Shown here: positions 25,363-34,581 of the stretch, piece after piece
How positions within the stretch are numbered: position 1 is the first letter of the stretch
Layout: the number at the start of each line of letters is the position of its first letter
Source of the DNA: Zhuqueibacter pondensis
GTDB lineage: Bacteria; Zhuqueibacterota; Zhuqueibacteria; Zhuqueibacterales; Zhuqueibacteraceae
Reading direction: 5' to 3'
Length of the DNA stretch: 64,000 nt
Assembly (NCBI GenBank): GCA_034505955.1
Contig: JAPDQK010000014.1
Location: 1 to 64,000 of the forward strand
Translations under genes and position numbers: made by a program
Notes under the pieces: model-generated
The model's input: the letters and a program-made list of their open reading frames with translations, nothing else
Told to the model about the DNA's origin: nothing
Databases searched by the model: none

Positions 25363-25939
25363 ATCAGTCTCCTATGCTCGCAGCTCATGATGGGGTCCAA
25401 AGGAGTATGCATAAATTGTTTCAAAGAGCACTCTTTCGTGTGCACTTTTTTAAATAGCCAATTTTGTGCCAAAACAACGAAAAGCGCTGTATCGTGCTAA
25501 TCCCATGTTTTTAAAAATTTAGAACTATTTCAGCCTGGTTTGGTAGCGTCACAAAAAAGTTTCAAAAATGTCTCATTCCAAAACACTGTCTTAAAAAAGA
25601 GACACTCACGAGATTCGATGCAATACTTCAAAAAGAACCTGGCGCAGAGGCCATACCCGGGGTGCATCCCCTGCCAGACGGTATGAAAAGCTGAAAACTT
25701 CATAAACAGGTATGCTTTAGTGGTAAATAGATAATTGCCATGAAAGTTATTCCGTAAAGAATTTTCCAAAATATGCAGAACGCTGGATACACGAATAGTG
25801 AAAAACTGTTGACATTTTGGATAATTTCTGATACCTTGATAAACGGATCATGAGAAAATAGCGTTGGTAGAGACTTTTGTTTACCAGATTCTGAAAACCA
25901 AAGTGAAAGTCATTTGCCGCTTTTGCAAACAGTGCGAAG
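25363..25939. other. Gap before the LarA-like gene
   Basis: AT-rich. A 79-codon leftward frame at 25530-25769 has no ribosome-binding site or recognisable product. The only plausible signal is the promoter-like pair at 25809-25837. Confidence 0.45.
25809..25837 (+). promoter_or_regulatory. Putative promoter for the LarA-like gene
   Basis: TTGACA at 25809-25814, a 17-nt spacer, then TACCTT at 25832-25837. The gene start is about 100 nt further on. The -35 is perfect and the -10 weak. Confidence 0.4.
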
Positions 25940-27322
25940 ATGGAATTGCGACTCAAATACGGCTTGGGAATGGTGCATGCAGAATTTCCCGACCCTCCTT
26001 TGAAGAACATGAATGGAAAATCGGAGCGCCCACAAGGCTCCGGCCGCCGGGGACGCTTGCACCAGTTTACCGAATTGCATCCCAAACACATCGCCACTTT
26101 GCAAAAGCCAGCGGACATTGTTTCGCAGGCGCTCGAGAAACCTTTGGGTTGTCATCCTTTCAATCAGGTATTTCGTGGCGCTCGAAATGTTTTGCTGGTG
26201 GTGCCTGACCCTGAAGAGTTCGACGGCGCAGAATACTATTTGCCGGTGTTACTGGAACGGCTGCAACGTTTGCACGTGCCGGCGGAAGAAATTACGATTC
26301 TGGTTGCCAAAAACTCCGAGCAATCGTCGCCCACCAGTCGAAAATATGACTTCGTGGGGATGGATGATCGCGTGCGGGTTTGTTGGCACGATCCGCAGGA
26401 TCACAAAATGCTCGAGTATGTTGGATTGACCCGGCGTGGCACACCAGTTTTCATCAACCGCTTGATTTTGGATGCGGATTATGTGATGCTTTGCGGCACG
26501 GTCACGCATCATCCCTTTGCTGGTTATGGCGGCGGGCCGCGGCTGCTTGTTCCGGGTTGCGCCGGTCAAGAAACCATCTATCGCCATCATGCGCTTGCCA
26601 TCGATCCCGAGGCTCCACGCTTGCATCCGCGCTGCCGGGATGCCGTCGTCGAGGGCAACCCCCTCCAGGAGGATGCGCGCGAAGCTTTTCGTTTTGTCAC
26701 CACCAATTTTCTTGTGCATACGGTTTTAAATGATCAACAGCAGGTGATTGGCGCGGTGACCGGTGAGCCGCTGCAGGCGTTTGCTGCCGGCTGCCGCACG
26801 ATCGATGATATGTTTCACGTGCCGGTCTCGCCACCGGCGAATCTGGTCGTGGTAAGTTGCGGTGGCTTCCCGGCAGACCGTGATTATCGCAGTGCTCATG
26901 TTGCCTTGCAGCGGGCCGGTCGAGTCGCAGGGCCGGGCGGAGTGATCATCTTTTTGGCCGAGTGCCGGGATGGACTCGGTTCGCACGCCTTGACGAATTG
27001 GCTTCAAGAGAAAGTGGCCGAAGTGAATACGGAAGTGCAAGGTTCGGGTTATTCCGACAAGCTGGAATGGCGCAGTTGGCATCACGAATTACGGCAGCCG
27101 AATGTCGCGGAGGTTTTGATTGCGCTCGCCGCCAGGCAAAAAGCGCAAGAGACGCACGTTATCGCAGTGACCGCATTGGAACCAGCGCTGCTCAGGAAGT
27201 TGGGCTTCACGCCGGCAGGATCATTCCGCGAGGCGCTGGCACTGGCAGAGTCATGGCTGCCGGATATTTTTTCTGCAATTGTTATTTCCAACGGTAATTT
27301 GTTAGTACCGTATTTGTGCTGA
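25940..27322 (+). CDS. LarA-like (nickel-pincer lactate racemase superfamily) protein with altered active site
   Basis: 460 aa. The DUF2088/LarA fold is recognisable from VLLVVPDPEEF, THHPFAGYGGGPRLLVPG, ETIYRHHA and VVVSCGGFPADRDYRSAHVAL. Aligning by eye with the Lactobacillus LarA, the two nickel/cofactor-site histidines (His174, His200 equivalents) are kept. Other residues are not: the Lys that covalently holds the pincer cofactor (Lys184) is Arg here, and the equivalents of Arg75, His108 and Lys298 are also changed. It may act on a different substrate, use a different cofactor linkage, or be non-catalytic. No larB, larC or larE genes are seen nearby. Confidence 0.78.
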   Translation: MELRLKYGLGMVHAEFPDPPLKNMNGKSERPQGSGRRGRLHQFTELHPKHIATLQKPADIVSQALEKPLGCHPFNQVFRGARNVLLVVPDPEEFDGAEYYLPVLLERLQRLHVPAEEITILVAKNSEQSSPTSRKYDFVGMDDRVRVCWHDPQDHKMLEYVGLTRRGTPVFINRLILDADYVMLCGTVTHHPFAGYGGGPRLLVPGCAGQETIYRHHALAIDPEAPRLHPRCRDAVVEGNPLQEDAREAFRFVTTNFLVHTVLNDQQQVIGAVTGEPLQAFAAGCRTIDDMFHVPVSPPANLVVVSCGGFPADRDYRSAHVALQRAGRVAGPGGVIIFLAECRDGLGSHALTNWLQEKVAEVNTEVQGSGYSDKLEWRSWHHELRQPNVAEVLIALAARQKAQETHVIAVTALEPALLRKLGFTPAGSFREALALAESWLPDIFSAIVISNGNLLVPYLC

Positions 27323-27417
27323 CACAACGAGGACCGGCTCTGAGAGCCCAAGTGAGATCGGTAACAGAATCGGAATGCTGATAATTTGCCACTTATAATT
27401 CCGGAGAGGAGGAGAAG

Positions 27418-28632
27418 ATGTCGAAACCAGCTTTCCCAGGTTTGTTGATAGACATCAGCGAGGTGCAAAAGGCCCTCGTTGCTGAAAATCTCGATGGCTG
27501 GCTCATTTATGATTTTCATGGCATTAATGCCGTGGCGCGCGCGCTTTTTGTCTTCGAAGGTCATTTGGTTACACGCCGCTGGTTTTACTTCATTCCTGCT
27601 GCGGGCGAGCCCGTGCTTCTTGCCCACAAAATTGAAGAGACGAGTTTCCCGCCGCTTCCCGGCCAGGCAAGGTATTACGCGGGCTGGCAGGAATTGCACC
27701 AACGCCTGCGTGAGCTGTTGAAAAGCACCGGCAAGCCGAATCCTCGTCTGGCCATGGAATATTCGCCGATGAACGATGTTCCGACAGTTTCGTATGTCGA
27801 TGCCGGTATGCTGGAATTGATTCGTTCTTTCGGCGTCGAAGTGATTTCCTCGGCAAATCTGATCCAGCTTTTCCAAGCGCGGTGGAGCGCCGAACAGTTG
27901 GCGAGTCACATCGCCGCCGCCGAGGCTTTGTATGCCATCCAGCAAGAGGCTTTCAAAAAAATTGAAGCGGCATTGCAAGCCGGCCAACCCATCACCGAGT
28001 ATGAAGTGCAGCAATTCATCCGGCAGAAAATTCACGAGGCCGGGTGTGTCATCGAAGATGACCCGATCGTTGCGGTGAATAACAACGCCAGCAATCCGCA
28101 TTATGCGCCCACGGCGCAGGTTTTCAGCCCGATCAAGCGCGGGGATGTGATTCTCATTGATCTCTGGGCGAAAAAGGCGTCACCGCGTGCGGTTTACGCG
28201 GACATCACGTGGATGGGATATGCCGGCGAAAAGGTGCCGGATAAAGTGCAGCAGGTTTTTCAAACCGTGCTTGCTGCGCGCGATCGTGGTGTCAATTTCC
28301 TGCGCGAGCAGGCGGCTGCCGGAAAAGTCGTACCGGGTTATCTCGTTGACGAAGTGGTGCGCGGACATATTGCTGCAGCCGGATATGGTTCATACTTTTT
28401 CCATCGCACCGGCCATAGCCTGGGAACTGAGATTCATGCCAACGGCGTGAACATGGACAGCTACGAGACACGTGATTCCCGCCACATCATTCCAGGTCTG
28501 GCGTTTTCGATTGAACCGGGCATTTATTTGCCGGAATTCGGCATGCGCAGCGAGATTGATGTCTATTTTGGCGAAAAAGGGCCGGAGATTTACACCCAAC
28601 CGCAGACCGAGCTGGTGAAGCTGAAGGTTTAG
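27418..28632 (+). CDS. M24 family metallopeptidase (Xaa-Pro dipeptidase-like)
   Basis: 404 aa, with a strong GGAGAGGAGGAG site before the ATG. The N-terminal creatinase-like domain is followed by the pita-bread metallopeptidase: DLWAKKASPRAVYADITWMGY with two Asp ligands, HRTGHSLGTEIH with the His ligand, and SIEPGIYLPEFGMRSEIDVYF with the two Glu ligands. All five metal ligands appear present. It should cleave Xaa-Pro bonds in the cytoplasm. It follows the LarA-like gene by about 95 nt. Confidence 0.9.
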   Translation: MSKPAFPGLLIDISEVQKALVAENLDGWLIYDFHGINAVARALFVFEGHLVTRRWFYFIPAAGEPVLLAHKIEETSFPPLPGQARYYAGWQELHQRLRELLKSTGKPNPRLAMEYSPMNDVPTVSYVDAGMLELIRSFGVEVISSANLIQLFQARWSAEQLASHIAAAEALYAIQQEAFKKIEAALQAGQPITEYEVQQFIRQKIHEAGCVIEDDPIVAVNNNASNPHYAPTAQVFSPIKRGDVILIDLWAKKASPRAVYADITWMGYAGEKVPDKVQQVFQTVLAARDRGVNFLREQAAAGKVVPGYLVDEVVRGHIAAAGYGSYFFHRTGHSLGTEIHANGVNMDSYETRDSRHIIPGLAFSIEPGIYLPEFGMRSEIDVYFGEKGPEIYTQPQTELVKLKV

Positions 28633-28784
28633 CGTGCAGGTTGGCTGGTTTTCCGGTTTGCCCATTCACCGGTTGACCCACCGTCCGGTTAATCGGTCTG
28701 TGATTCAACCGGTGAACTGCGGAACTGCGGGTATCAGGCTAACGGGCAAATTCATAGAATCTTGATTGTGCCTCCGATGTGCTA

Positions 28785-30209
28785 ATGGACCAGGACTTGA
28801 AAAAAGGCCTCGAGGTCGAGTTGGATATCGAGTCGCTCGCTTTTGGCACCAAAGGCGTGTCCCGTCTGAATGGCTACGTGATTTTTGTCGAAGAGGCCTT
28901 GCCGGGCCAGCGCGTGCGCGCTCAGATCTTGAAGAAAAAAAAGGACTATGCCGAGGCCCGAACCCTGGCCGTGATTCGCCAGTCCCCGAGTTTTGTCGAG
29001 CCCCGCTGCCGGCATTTCGAAGACTGCGGCGGTTGTCTTTTGCAGAATCTGCGCTATGATGTTCAGCTTGCTTCCAAGCAACAGCAGGTGACAGAAATTC
29101 TCACGCACCTCGGCGGGCTTGCCGACCCGCCGGTGCTGCCCATCATCGGCTCGCCGCAGATTTTCTTTTACCGCAACAAGATGGAATTCTCTTTTTCGCG
29201 GCAACGCTGGGTGACGCGTGCGGAAATGGCCAGTGGCGAAAGTGGATTTTCCAAAGACTTTGCGCTCGGCCTGCATGCGCGCAACAGCTATGCCAAGACC
29301 CTGACGATCGAAGAGTGTCATCTGCAATCATCGTTGAGCAACCGAATTCTTGACGCCGTCCGCGCGTTCACGGAAAAGCACCGCTTGTTGCCGTATACCA
29401 CCTTCGGTCACACCGGCTTTTGGCGTTTTCTCGTGATTCGCGAGGGCAAAAGGACCGGCGAGGTGATGGTCAATGTCATCACCACCGATGTTCCCGGTGG
29501 TCGGGAGGCAGTGCAACAACTTGCCGATGCCTTGCTCGCCGAAGTTCCGCAAATCACGACGATAGTCCACAACCTCAACCGTTCCAAAGCACAAGTGGCC
29601 ACCGGCGAAGAAGAATTTGTTTTGCACGGTCCGGGTCACCTGCATGAGCGCCTCGGCCCGTTCGTCTTTCGCATTTCCGCCAACTCTTTTTTTCAAACCA
29701 ATACCGAGGGCGCGGAAAGGCTTTACCAGGTGGTGCGCGATTTTGCCGCATTGACCGGCGAGGAAACGGTTTACGACCTTTACTGCGGCGCCGGCACGAT
29801 TTCAATTTTTGTTTCGCAGCAAGCGAGGCAGGTGATCGGCTTCGAGATCGTGCCGCAGGCCATTCATGATGCCGGTGTGAACTGCCGGTTGAATGCGGTC
29901 ATGAACTGCGAATTTATCCTCGGCGATCTGAAAGACGAATTGGCGCAGGTGCCGATTCTCACCCGGCGCTGGGGCAAACCCGACGTGGTGATCATCGACC
30001 CGCCCCGTGCCGGTATGCATCCCAAAGTCGTGAAAAAAATCATCGAGCTTGCGCCCAAACGCATCATTTATGTTTCGTGCAATCCGAGCACCCTGGCGCG
30101 GGACGTGAAAGAATTGTCCGTGACCGGTTATCGCTTGAAGAAGGCGCAGCCAGTGGATATGTTTCCGCATACAAGCCACATCGAAGTGGTGGGAGTACTG
30201 GAATGTTGA
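28785..30209 (+). CDS. 23S rRNA (uracil-5-)-methyltransferase, RlmD/RumA type
   Basis: 474 aa from ATG 28785. An N-terminal TRAM domain (VELDIESLAFGTKGVSR...ALPGQRVRAQI) is followed by iron-sulfur cysteines (CRHFEDCGGC, C-x5-C-x2-C). The SAM-binding and catalytic regions include SFFQTNTEGAERLY, DLYCGAGTISIFVSQ, IDPPRAGMH and the nucleophile Cys in YVSCNPSTLARDV. It makes 5-methyluridine in 23S rRNA using SAM; whether at U1939 or U747 cannot be told. The next gene starts within its last codons. Confidence 0.9.
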   Translation: MDQDLKKGLEVELDIESLAFGTKGVSRLNGYVIFVEEALPGQRVRAQILKKKKDYAEARTLAVIRQSPSFVEPRCRHFEDCGGCLLQNLRYDVQLASKQQQVTEILTHLGGLADPPVLPIIGSPQIFFYRNKMEFSFSRQRWVTRAEMASGESGFSKDFALGLHARNSYAKTLTIEECHLQSSLSNRILDAVRAFTEKHRLLPYTTFGHTGFWRFLVIREGKRTGEVMVNVITTDVPGGREAVQQLADALLAEVPQITTIVHNLNRSKAQVATGEEEFVLHGPGHLHERLGPFVFRISANSFFQTNTEGAERLYQVVRDFAALTGEETVYDLYCGAGTISIFVSQQARQVIGFEIVPQAIHDAGVNCRLNAVMNCEFILGDLKDELAQVPILTRRWGKPDVVIIDPPRAGMHPKVVKKIIELAPKRIIYVSCNPSTLARDVKELSVTGYRLKKAQPVDMFPHTSHIEVVGVLEC

Positions 30210-31051
30210 AAACAGCAAGAAATAAAAAGCCAACCGCAAAAAGTCAACCTGGCATGTTGCCGCTCGGCTGCGTCCGTATGGGGGTCTGTTGTTTGATTGT
30301 TACCTGGAGCAGTTTCTGCTCGCTGGCAGAAGATTCCGATGCCGTGCGCATGCGAATTCATTCCCTGCAAGCAACCACCGGCAGTGATGAAATTGCCGTC
30401 GTTTTGACGGACGAGGCAGGCAAAAGGTTTTTGCCGATTGCCGTGGGCGGCGATCAGGCGCTGTCCATTCAACTGGGCCGCACCGGCCAGACGACCAAGC
30501 GGCCGCTGACGCACGATCTGATTGCCACGATTTTAAGCTCCCTGGAGGTGCGCGTTGTGCAGGTGACGGTCACAGATCTCAGAAACGGCGTGTATTATGC
30601 TGAAATCGTTTTGAAGCAGGGCAGCCGTACGTATCGGATCGATGCCCGGCCGAGCGATGCCATTGCCCTCTCCTTGCGGGTCAATGCGCCGATCTATGCG
30701 ATGCCGCATTTGCTGCAAGACGTGTCGGATTTGAAATTCAAAGAGGAGGAAACGCCGGGACAAACCCAAACCGTAAGCTGGGGCCTCAAAGTGCAGGCGC
30801 TGACCCCGACTCTGGCGGATTTCTTTGGACGCAGTGACGGCGTGTTGGTGGCCGATGTGCTGGAGAAGAGTCCAGCCGGCCAAAGCGGCATTCGCGTAGG
30901 AGATATTTTGCTGCGCATCGACAAACAAGAGCTGCACGATGTCGAACAGTTCTTGAAAATTTTTGCCGCCAAGAGAGATGCCAAAATTGTGGAGATAACT
31001 GTCTTGCGGGGAAACAAGAATCTGACGGTGACCATAAAGAACGGCAATTGA
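30203..31051 (+). CDS. Secreted bifunctional-nuclease-domain (DUF151) protein with PDZ domain
   Basis: 282 aa from ATG 30203, overlapping the rRNA methyltransferase stop, with GGGAG upstream. A hydrophobic signal at about residues 17-38 (LPLGCVRMGVCCLIVTWSS) implies export. Residues ~45-175 form a DUF151/BFN domain: MRIHSLQATTGSDEIAVVLTDEAGKRFLPIAVGGDQA, RPLTHDLIATIL, and RIDARPSDAIALSLRVNAPIY. A C-terminal PDZ domain follows (SPAGQSGIRVGDILLRIDKQEL). BFN proteins are usually cytoplasmic; a periplasmic BFN-PDZ arrangement suggests a different job, perhaps binding envelope proteins. Confidence 0.82.
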   Translation: MLKTARNKKPTAKSQPGMLPLGCVRMGVCCLIVTWSSFCSLAEDSDAVRMRIHSLQATTGSDEIAVVLTDEAGKRFLPIAVGGDQALSIQLGRTGQTTKRPLTHDLIATILSSLEVRVVQVTVTDLRNGVYYAEIVLKQGSRTYRIDARPSDAIALSLRVNAPIYAMPHLLQDVSDLKFKEEETPGQTQTVSWGLKVQALTPTLADFFGRSDGVLVADVLEKSPAGQSGIRVGDILLRIDKQELHDVEQFLKIFAAKRDAKIVEITVLRGNKNLTVTIKNGN

Positions 31052-31082
31052 GAACAAGCTTTGCGCTGACAACCTGCTGCAA

Positions 31083-32111
31083 CTACGCCGGCTCAATTGC
31101 CTTCTTCAACCTCATCGATTTCAATTCGATGAACGCCCCCTTCCGCACCAGCGCCAAAAACAACAGTGTCGCCAATCCCACCGGCAATGTAAATGTCAAC
31201 ACGCGCCAGGCTCCGACCAACAGTCCCAACATGTTTTCCGGCAAAAAGGAGCGATACAGCGCGAGAAACGCCAGCTCTGCGCCGCCTGTGCCTCCAGGCG
31301 AGGGGGCAAGCTTCGTCAGCATAAAAACCAGCCATTGCGAGGCGAAGAAATTGAACGGATCGACATATTGATGCAGGCCGATGAGCAGCACGGTCAGCAT
31401 GCTGAAGCGGCAGGCCCAGTGCAAACCGGAAAGACTGACCGTGACCAGAAAGCGCCAGCGACCGCGCGCGATCATCATCCGGAAAGTCTGTTTGGCCAAT
31501 CCGACCTGCTGTTTGATCTTTTTGCCGAATCCCGTCAGACGCATTTTCAAGACGGCGGGTAACATTTGCCACGTTATCCATCCCGCCAACCACACTGCCG
31601 CAATTCCCAAAATAAAGAGACTCAATCCCCGGATGCCGGTCAGCCCGCGCTCGCGGAACAAACTCCAGATCTTGTCCAGCGAGAAGCCTTCCCGGGTTTT
31701 TGCAGAAAGCAACAACGCCACGGGCAAAGCCAGCGCAAAGAAGACCGCATCTTCCAGTGCAGCCAGCAGCATCACCGAGCCGGCGACTCCTGGCGCGATG
31801 CCGCGCGTGATCAGCCAGCCCAATTTCGCACCATTTCCTCCAATTGCCGCCGGAACGAGTGCGGTCGCCATTTCCGAAGCCAGCGTGGCGCGAAACACCT
31901 CGCTGAAGCGCTCGCGCTTGCCGAGAAAACGCAACCACACTTGCAGCCGGATCGTGTCCGTGAGCCAGGGCAAAACCACCATGCCGGTCAGCGCCACCAC
32001 ACAAATCATCGGAAATTGGTTGAACGCGCTCAATGCGGAGCTATCAACCGTGAAGGCGGAATAAGCCACGCTAATCAGCAAACCAAGACTGAGGATGATG
32101 AAAAGACGCAT
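31083..32111 (-). CDS. Flippase-like integral membrane protein (UPF0104 / AglD-MprF N-domain type)
   Basis: 342 aa, about seven to eight transmembrane helices. Family marks are LASEMATALVPAAIGGNGAKLGWLITRG and SPGGTGGAELAFLALYRSFLP. Such proteins are proposed to flip or modify lipid-linked molecules, as in the N-terminal part of lysylphosphatidylglycerol synthases. It is convergent with the DUF151-PDZ gene, 31 nt away. The substrate is unknown. Confidence 0.85.
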   Translation of the reverse strand: MRLFIILSLGLLISVAYSAFTVDSSALSAFNQFPMICVVALTGMVVLPWLTDTIRLQVWLRFLGKRERFSEVFRATLASEMATALVPAAIGGNGAKLGWLITRGIAPGVAGSVMLLAALEDAVFFALALPVALLLSAKTREGFSLDKIWSLFRERGLTGIRGLSLFILGIAAVWLAGWITWQMLPAVLKMRLTGFGKKIKQQVGLAKQTFRMMIARGRWRFLVTVSLSGLHWACRFSMLTVLLIGLHQYVDPFNFFASQWLVFMLTKLAPSPGGTGGAELAFLALYRSFLPENMLGLLVGAWRVLTFTLPVGLATLLFLALVRKGAFIELKSMRLKKAIEPA

Positions 32112-32584
32112 GAGGTGTTTGGAAAAGAGTTAACCTTGATCTCACAATCCGGACGAGCCGGAGCCAAAGAAATTTTCAAAAGAAATCCCAACGGACTGAA
32201 AAGCCTGTACGGCCGTGGCCTATACGGCCGTGGCCTAATGCGGCCGTGAGTTAACCAGAGCTACCCGCGGGCATGGCCGCTTGAGCCGTTTTAACGGCTT
32301 TTCTCAGAAAAGTGGATAACCGAAGTATAGTACCATTACCGCAGCCGGCTGCGGAGAACAGGTCCTTCGAAATTTTTATGAAAAAAGAATTTGCAAAAAC
32401 CGCTCCATTACCGCGCGGGTGCTACAAACCCGGCATAACCGCCTGTATTTTCAGCATCCCGCCGGTAGCATCGCCCTGCTCAATGAATCCCCTTCCATGG
32501 TCGAAAATTGTATCGTTTGGAGGCATTTGATCCAATACCAGTGAGACAGCGGATCATTCACCAATTTTGGAACAGCAGAACAAC
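32112..32584. other. Gap with short GC-rich tandem units
   Basis: Near 32210-32250 the unit ACGGCCGTGGCCTA, or close variants, repeats about three times (GTACGGCCGTG, TACGGCCGTG, TGCGGCCGTG). A small stem AGCCGTT-TT-AACGGCT lies at 32284-32299. No coding region is convincing. Confidence 0.5.
32284..32302. terminator. Short stem with T run
   Basis: AGCCGTT and AACGGCT pair with a 2-nt loop, followed by TTTTC. No gene reading rightward ends close by, so its role is uncertain. Confidence 0.35.
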
Positions 32585-32613
32585 TTGACATTGACCGGCT
32601 ATGTTTTTATATT
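32585..32613 (+). promoter_or_regulatory. Good sigma70-type promoter for nth
   Basis: TTGACA at 32585-32590, a 17-nt spacer, then TATATT at 32608-32613. This is one mismatch from the consensus pair. The nth start is about 85 nt downstream. Confidence 0.6.
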
Positions 32614-32695
32614 GGCTGAAACGATTTCCACAACCTGACTGATCCCAAAGACCTGTGCTGATAGACCCGGCGGATCAAGCGCGATACCCAAATCC

Positions 32696-33370
32696 ATGAT
32701 CATGGAAATGCAACAAAGCCTTCTTCATTTCAGCAAAACCATCGCCAAAATCCGGCGCGCCATTCGGCCGCTTCGAACCCCGGCGGTCACCAGCGTTGCC
32801 GAAAAAACGCGCAATCCATTTCGTGTGCTAATTTCATGCCTGATCAGTCTGCGCACCAAGGACGAAGTGACGGCCGAGGCCAGTCGCCGGCTGTTTGCCC
32901 GGGCAGACACGCCGGCGAAAATGCTGCAGCTCCGTGAGCGTGAGATTGCCAGACTGATTTTTCCGGCGGGATTTTACCGCACCAAAGCCAAACGCATTCT
33001 CGAAATTTCCCGCGAGCTGACGAATGGCTACGACGGTCGCGTTCCTGATACCCTCGATGCGTTGCTGAAATTGAAAGGCGTGGGGAGAAAAACTGCCAAC
33101 CTCGTGCTCACGGTGGCTTTCGGCAAACCCGGTATCTGTGTCGATACCCATGTACATCGCATCTCGAATCGCCTCGGTTGGGTGAAAACCAAGACTCCGG
33201 AACAGACGGAGATGGCGTTGCGTAAAATTTTACCGAAGCGCCATTGGATTTCGATCAACGATCGGCTTGTCACCTTCGGCCAAAATATTTGCCAGCCGGT
33301 GAGCCCACGGTGTTCGAAATGCCCGCTGGAAAAAGATTGCCCGAAGATTGGAGTGAGGTATCGGCGATAA
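32696..33370 (+). CDS. nth: Endonuclease III
   Basis: 224 aa (ATG 32702 is also possible). The helix-hairpin-helix LLKLKGVGRKTANLVL carries the catalytic Lys, and VDTHVHRISNRLGW the catalytic Asp. The C-terminal iron-sulfur loop is C-x6-C-x2-C-x5-C (CQPVSPRCSKCPLEKDC). It removes oxidised pyrimidines from DNA and cuts at abasic sites in base-excision repair. A promoter with near-consensus boxes lies upstream. It appears to be a single-gene unit. Confidence 0.94.
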   Translation: MIMEMQQSLLHFSKTIAKIRRAIRPLRTPAVTSVAEKTRNPFRVLISCLISLRTKDEVTAEASRRLFARADTPAKMLQLREREIARLIFPAGFYRTKAKRILEISRELTNGYDGRVPDTLDALLKLKGVGRKTANLVLTVAFGKPGICVDTHVHRISNRLGWVKTKTPEQTEMALRKILPKRHWISINDRLVTFGQNICQPVSPRCSKCPLEKDCPKIGVRYRR

Positions 33371-33425
33371 ATTTCGTTGCAATTTTCCCTAAAATTTCCA
33401 TATTGTAGTATGAGAGGTTCAAGTC

Positions 33426-33635
33426 ATGAATCGTGATCACAGAAAAACCTTGGCATTGATATTTGCGGATGTTGCCAAATATAGCTTCACAGCAGGAGTT
33501 CTTGCGCCCATCATAAGTGGGGAAATATCCCTGGCGCTGTATTTGTTAGTATTGTTCGCGCCGATGCTGGTTATAGGAATAATTTTCGCTGTTATTTTTG
33601 CATTACAGGATCGCAAGCAGGCGCAAAGAAGATAA
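33426..33635 (+). CDS. Small two-helix membrane protein
   Basis: 69 aa with GAGAGG upstream. Two hydrophobic segments (about residues 14-34 and 35-58: SFTAGVLAPIISGEISL, YLLVLFAPMLVIGIIFAVIFAL) are framed by charged ends. The arrangement DVAKYSFTAGVL...GEISL resembles small DUF6722-like membrane proteins, but I cannot assign a function. It precedes the ABC permease genes by 30 nt and may be co-transcribed with them. Confidence 0.6.
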   Translation: MNRDHRKTLALIFADVAKYSFTAGVLAPIISGEISLALYLLVLFAPMLVIGIIFAVIFALQDRKQAQRR

Positions 33636-33665
33636 CTGCCATCCAAAACCGGAGGAAGGGAACAC

Positions 33666-34568
33666 GTGAGTTTTGCGCGACTCGCGGCACATGTACGCGA
33701 GAACAAACTGGCCTATCTTTACATTTTGCCCTCTTTTCTCGTGCTGGGTTTTGTGGTGATCTATCCGTTTGTTTACAACGTGGTGATCTCCTTTTCCAAC
33801 ATGAGCCTCAGCCACTTCCGCGATTGGAAGCTGATCGGCTTCGATCAATACCTGCGCGTCTTTCGTGAAAAGGTTTTTTACATTCTCTTTCTCAAAACCC
33901 TGGGCTGGACACTGGTCAACGTTTTCTTTCACGTGGTGATCGGCGTGGCGCTGGCCTTGTTGCTCAATCGGCCGCTTCCCGGCCGTGCCGTGTTCCGCAC
34001 TTTGCTGATTCTGCCGTGGGCGATCCCGCAATACATCGTCGCATTGACCTGGCGCGGCATGTTCAATTATGAGTACGGCTACATCAATCTGCTGTTGAAA
34101 AGAGTTCTCAATCTGCCGCCCATCCAATGGTTGTCCGATCCGTTCGGCGCCTTTGCCGCGGCGACGATCACCAACATTTGGCTGGGTTTTCCTTTCATGA
34201 TGATCATTGCCCTCGGCGGCTTGCAGTCGATTCCGAAGGAACTGTACGAGGCGGCAGATGTCGACGGCGCCAAACCCTGGCGGCAATTCTGGACGATCAC
34301 CGCGCCGCTGCTCAAGCCGGTGATGATTCCGGCGATCTCGTTGGGTGTGATTTGGACGTTCAACAATTTCAACGTGATCTGGTTGGTGAGCGATGGCGGC
34401 AAGCCGGCGGACTCCACGCATATTTTGGTTTCATTTGTGTATCGTCAAGTTTTCAACTATTACAGTTACGGTTACGGCGCGGCCCTGTCCATCGTCATTT
34501 TCATCATACTGTTGTTTTTCAGCATCAACTTCATCCGACGAACACGTGCAACCGAAGGCTACGCCTGA
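33666..34568 (+). CDS. Sugar ABC transporter permease, MalF type
   Basis: 300 aa, start 33666 (GTG) after GGAGG. Six transmembrane helices. The cytoplasmic EAA loop, which docks the ATPase, is LYEAADVDGAKPWRQFWTITAPLLKPV. PYPLIVYNVVISF-type opening (FVVIYPFVYNVVISFSN) is typical of CUT1 carbohydrate permeases. The MalG-type partner follows after 13 nt. No substrate-binding protein or ATPase gene is adjacent. Confidence 0.9.
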   Translation: MSFARLAAHVRENKLAYLYILPSFLVLGFVVIYPFVYNVVISFSNMSLSHFRDWKLIGFDQYLRVFREKVFYILFLKTLGWTLVNVFFHVVIGVALALLLNRPLPGRAVFRTLLILPWAIPQYIVALTWRGMFNYEYGYINLLLKRVLNLPPIQWLSDPFGAFAAATITNIWLGFPFMMIIALGGLQSIPKELYEAADVDGAKPWRQFWTITAPLLKPVMIPAISLGVIWTFNNFNVIWLVSDGGKPADSTHILVSFVYRQVFNYYSYGYGAALSIVIFIILLFFSINFIRRTRATEGYA

Positions 34569-34581
34569 AAAGAGTATACAC

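Noticed and set aside
25530..25769. Leftward 79-codon frame
   Set aside because: No ribosome-binding site, no similarity pattern and odd composition.
34393..34581. Longer N-terminus for the MalG-type permease
   Set aside because: These 63 codons lie inside the MalF-type gene in another frame; the usual start region begins at 34582.
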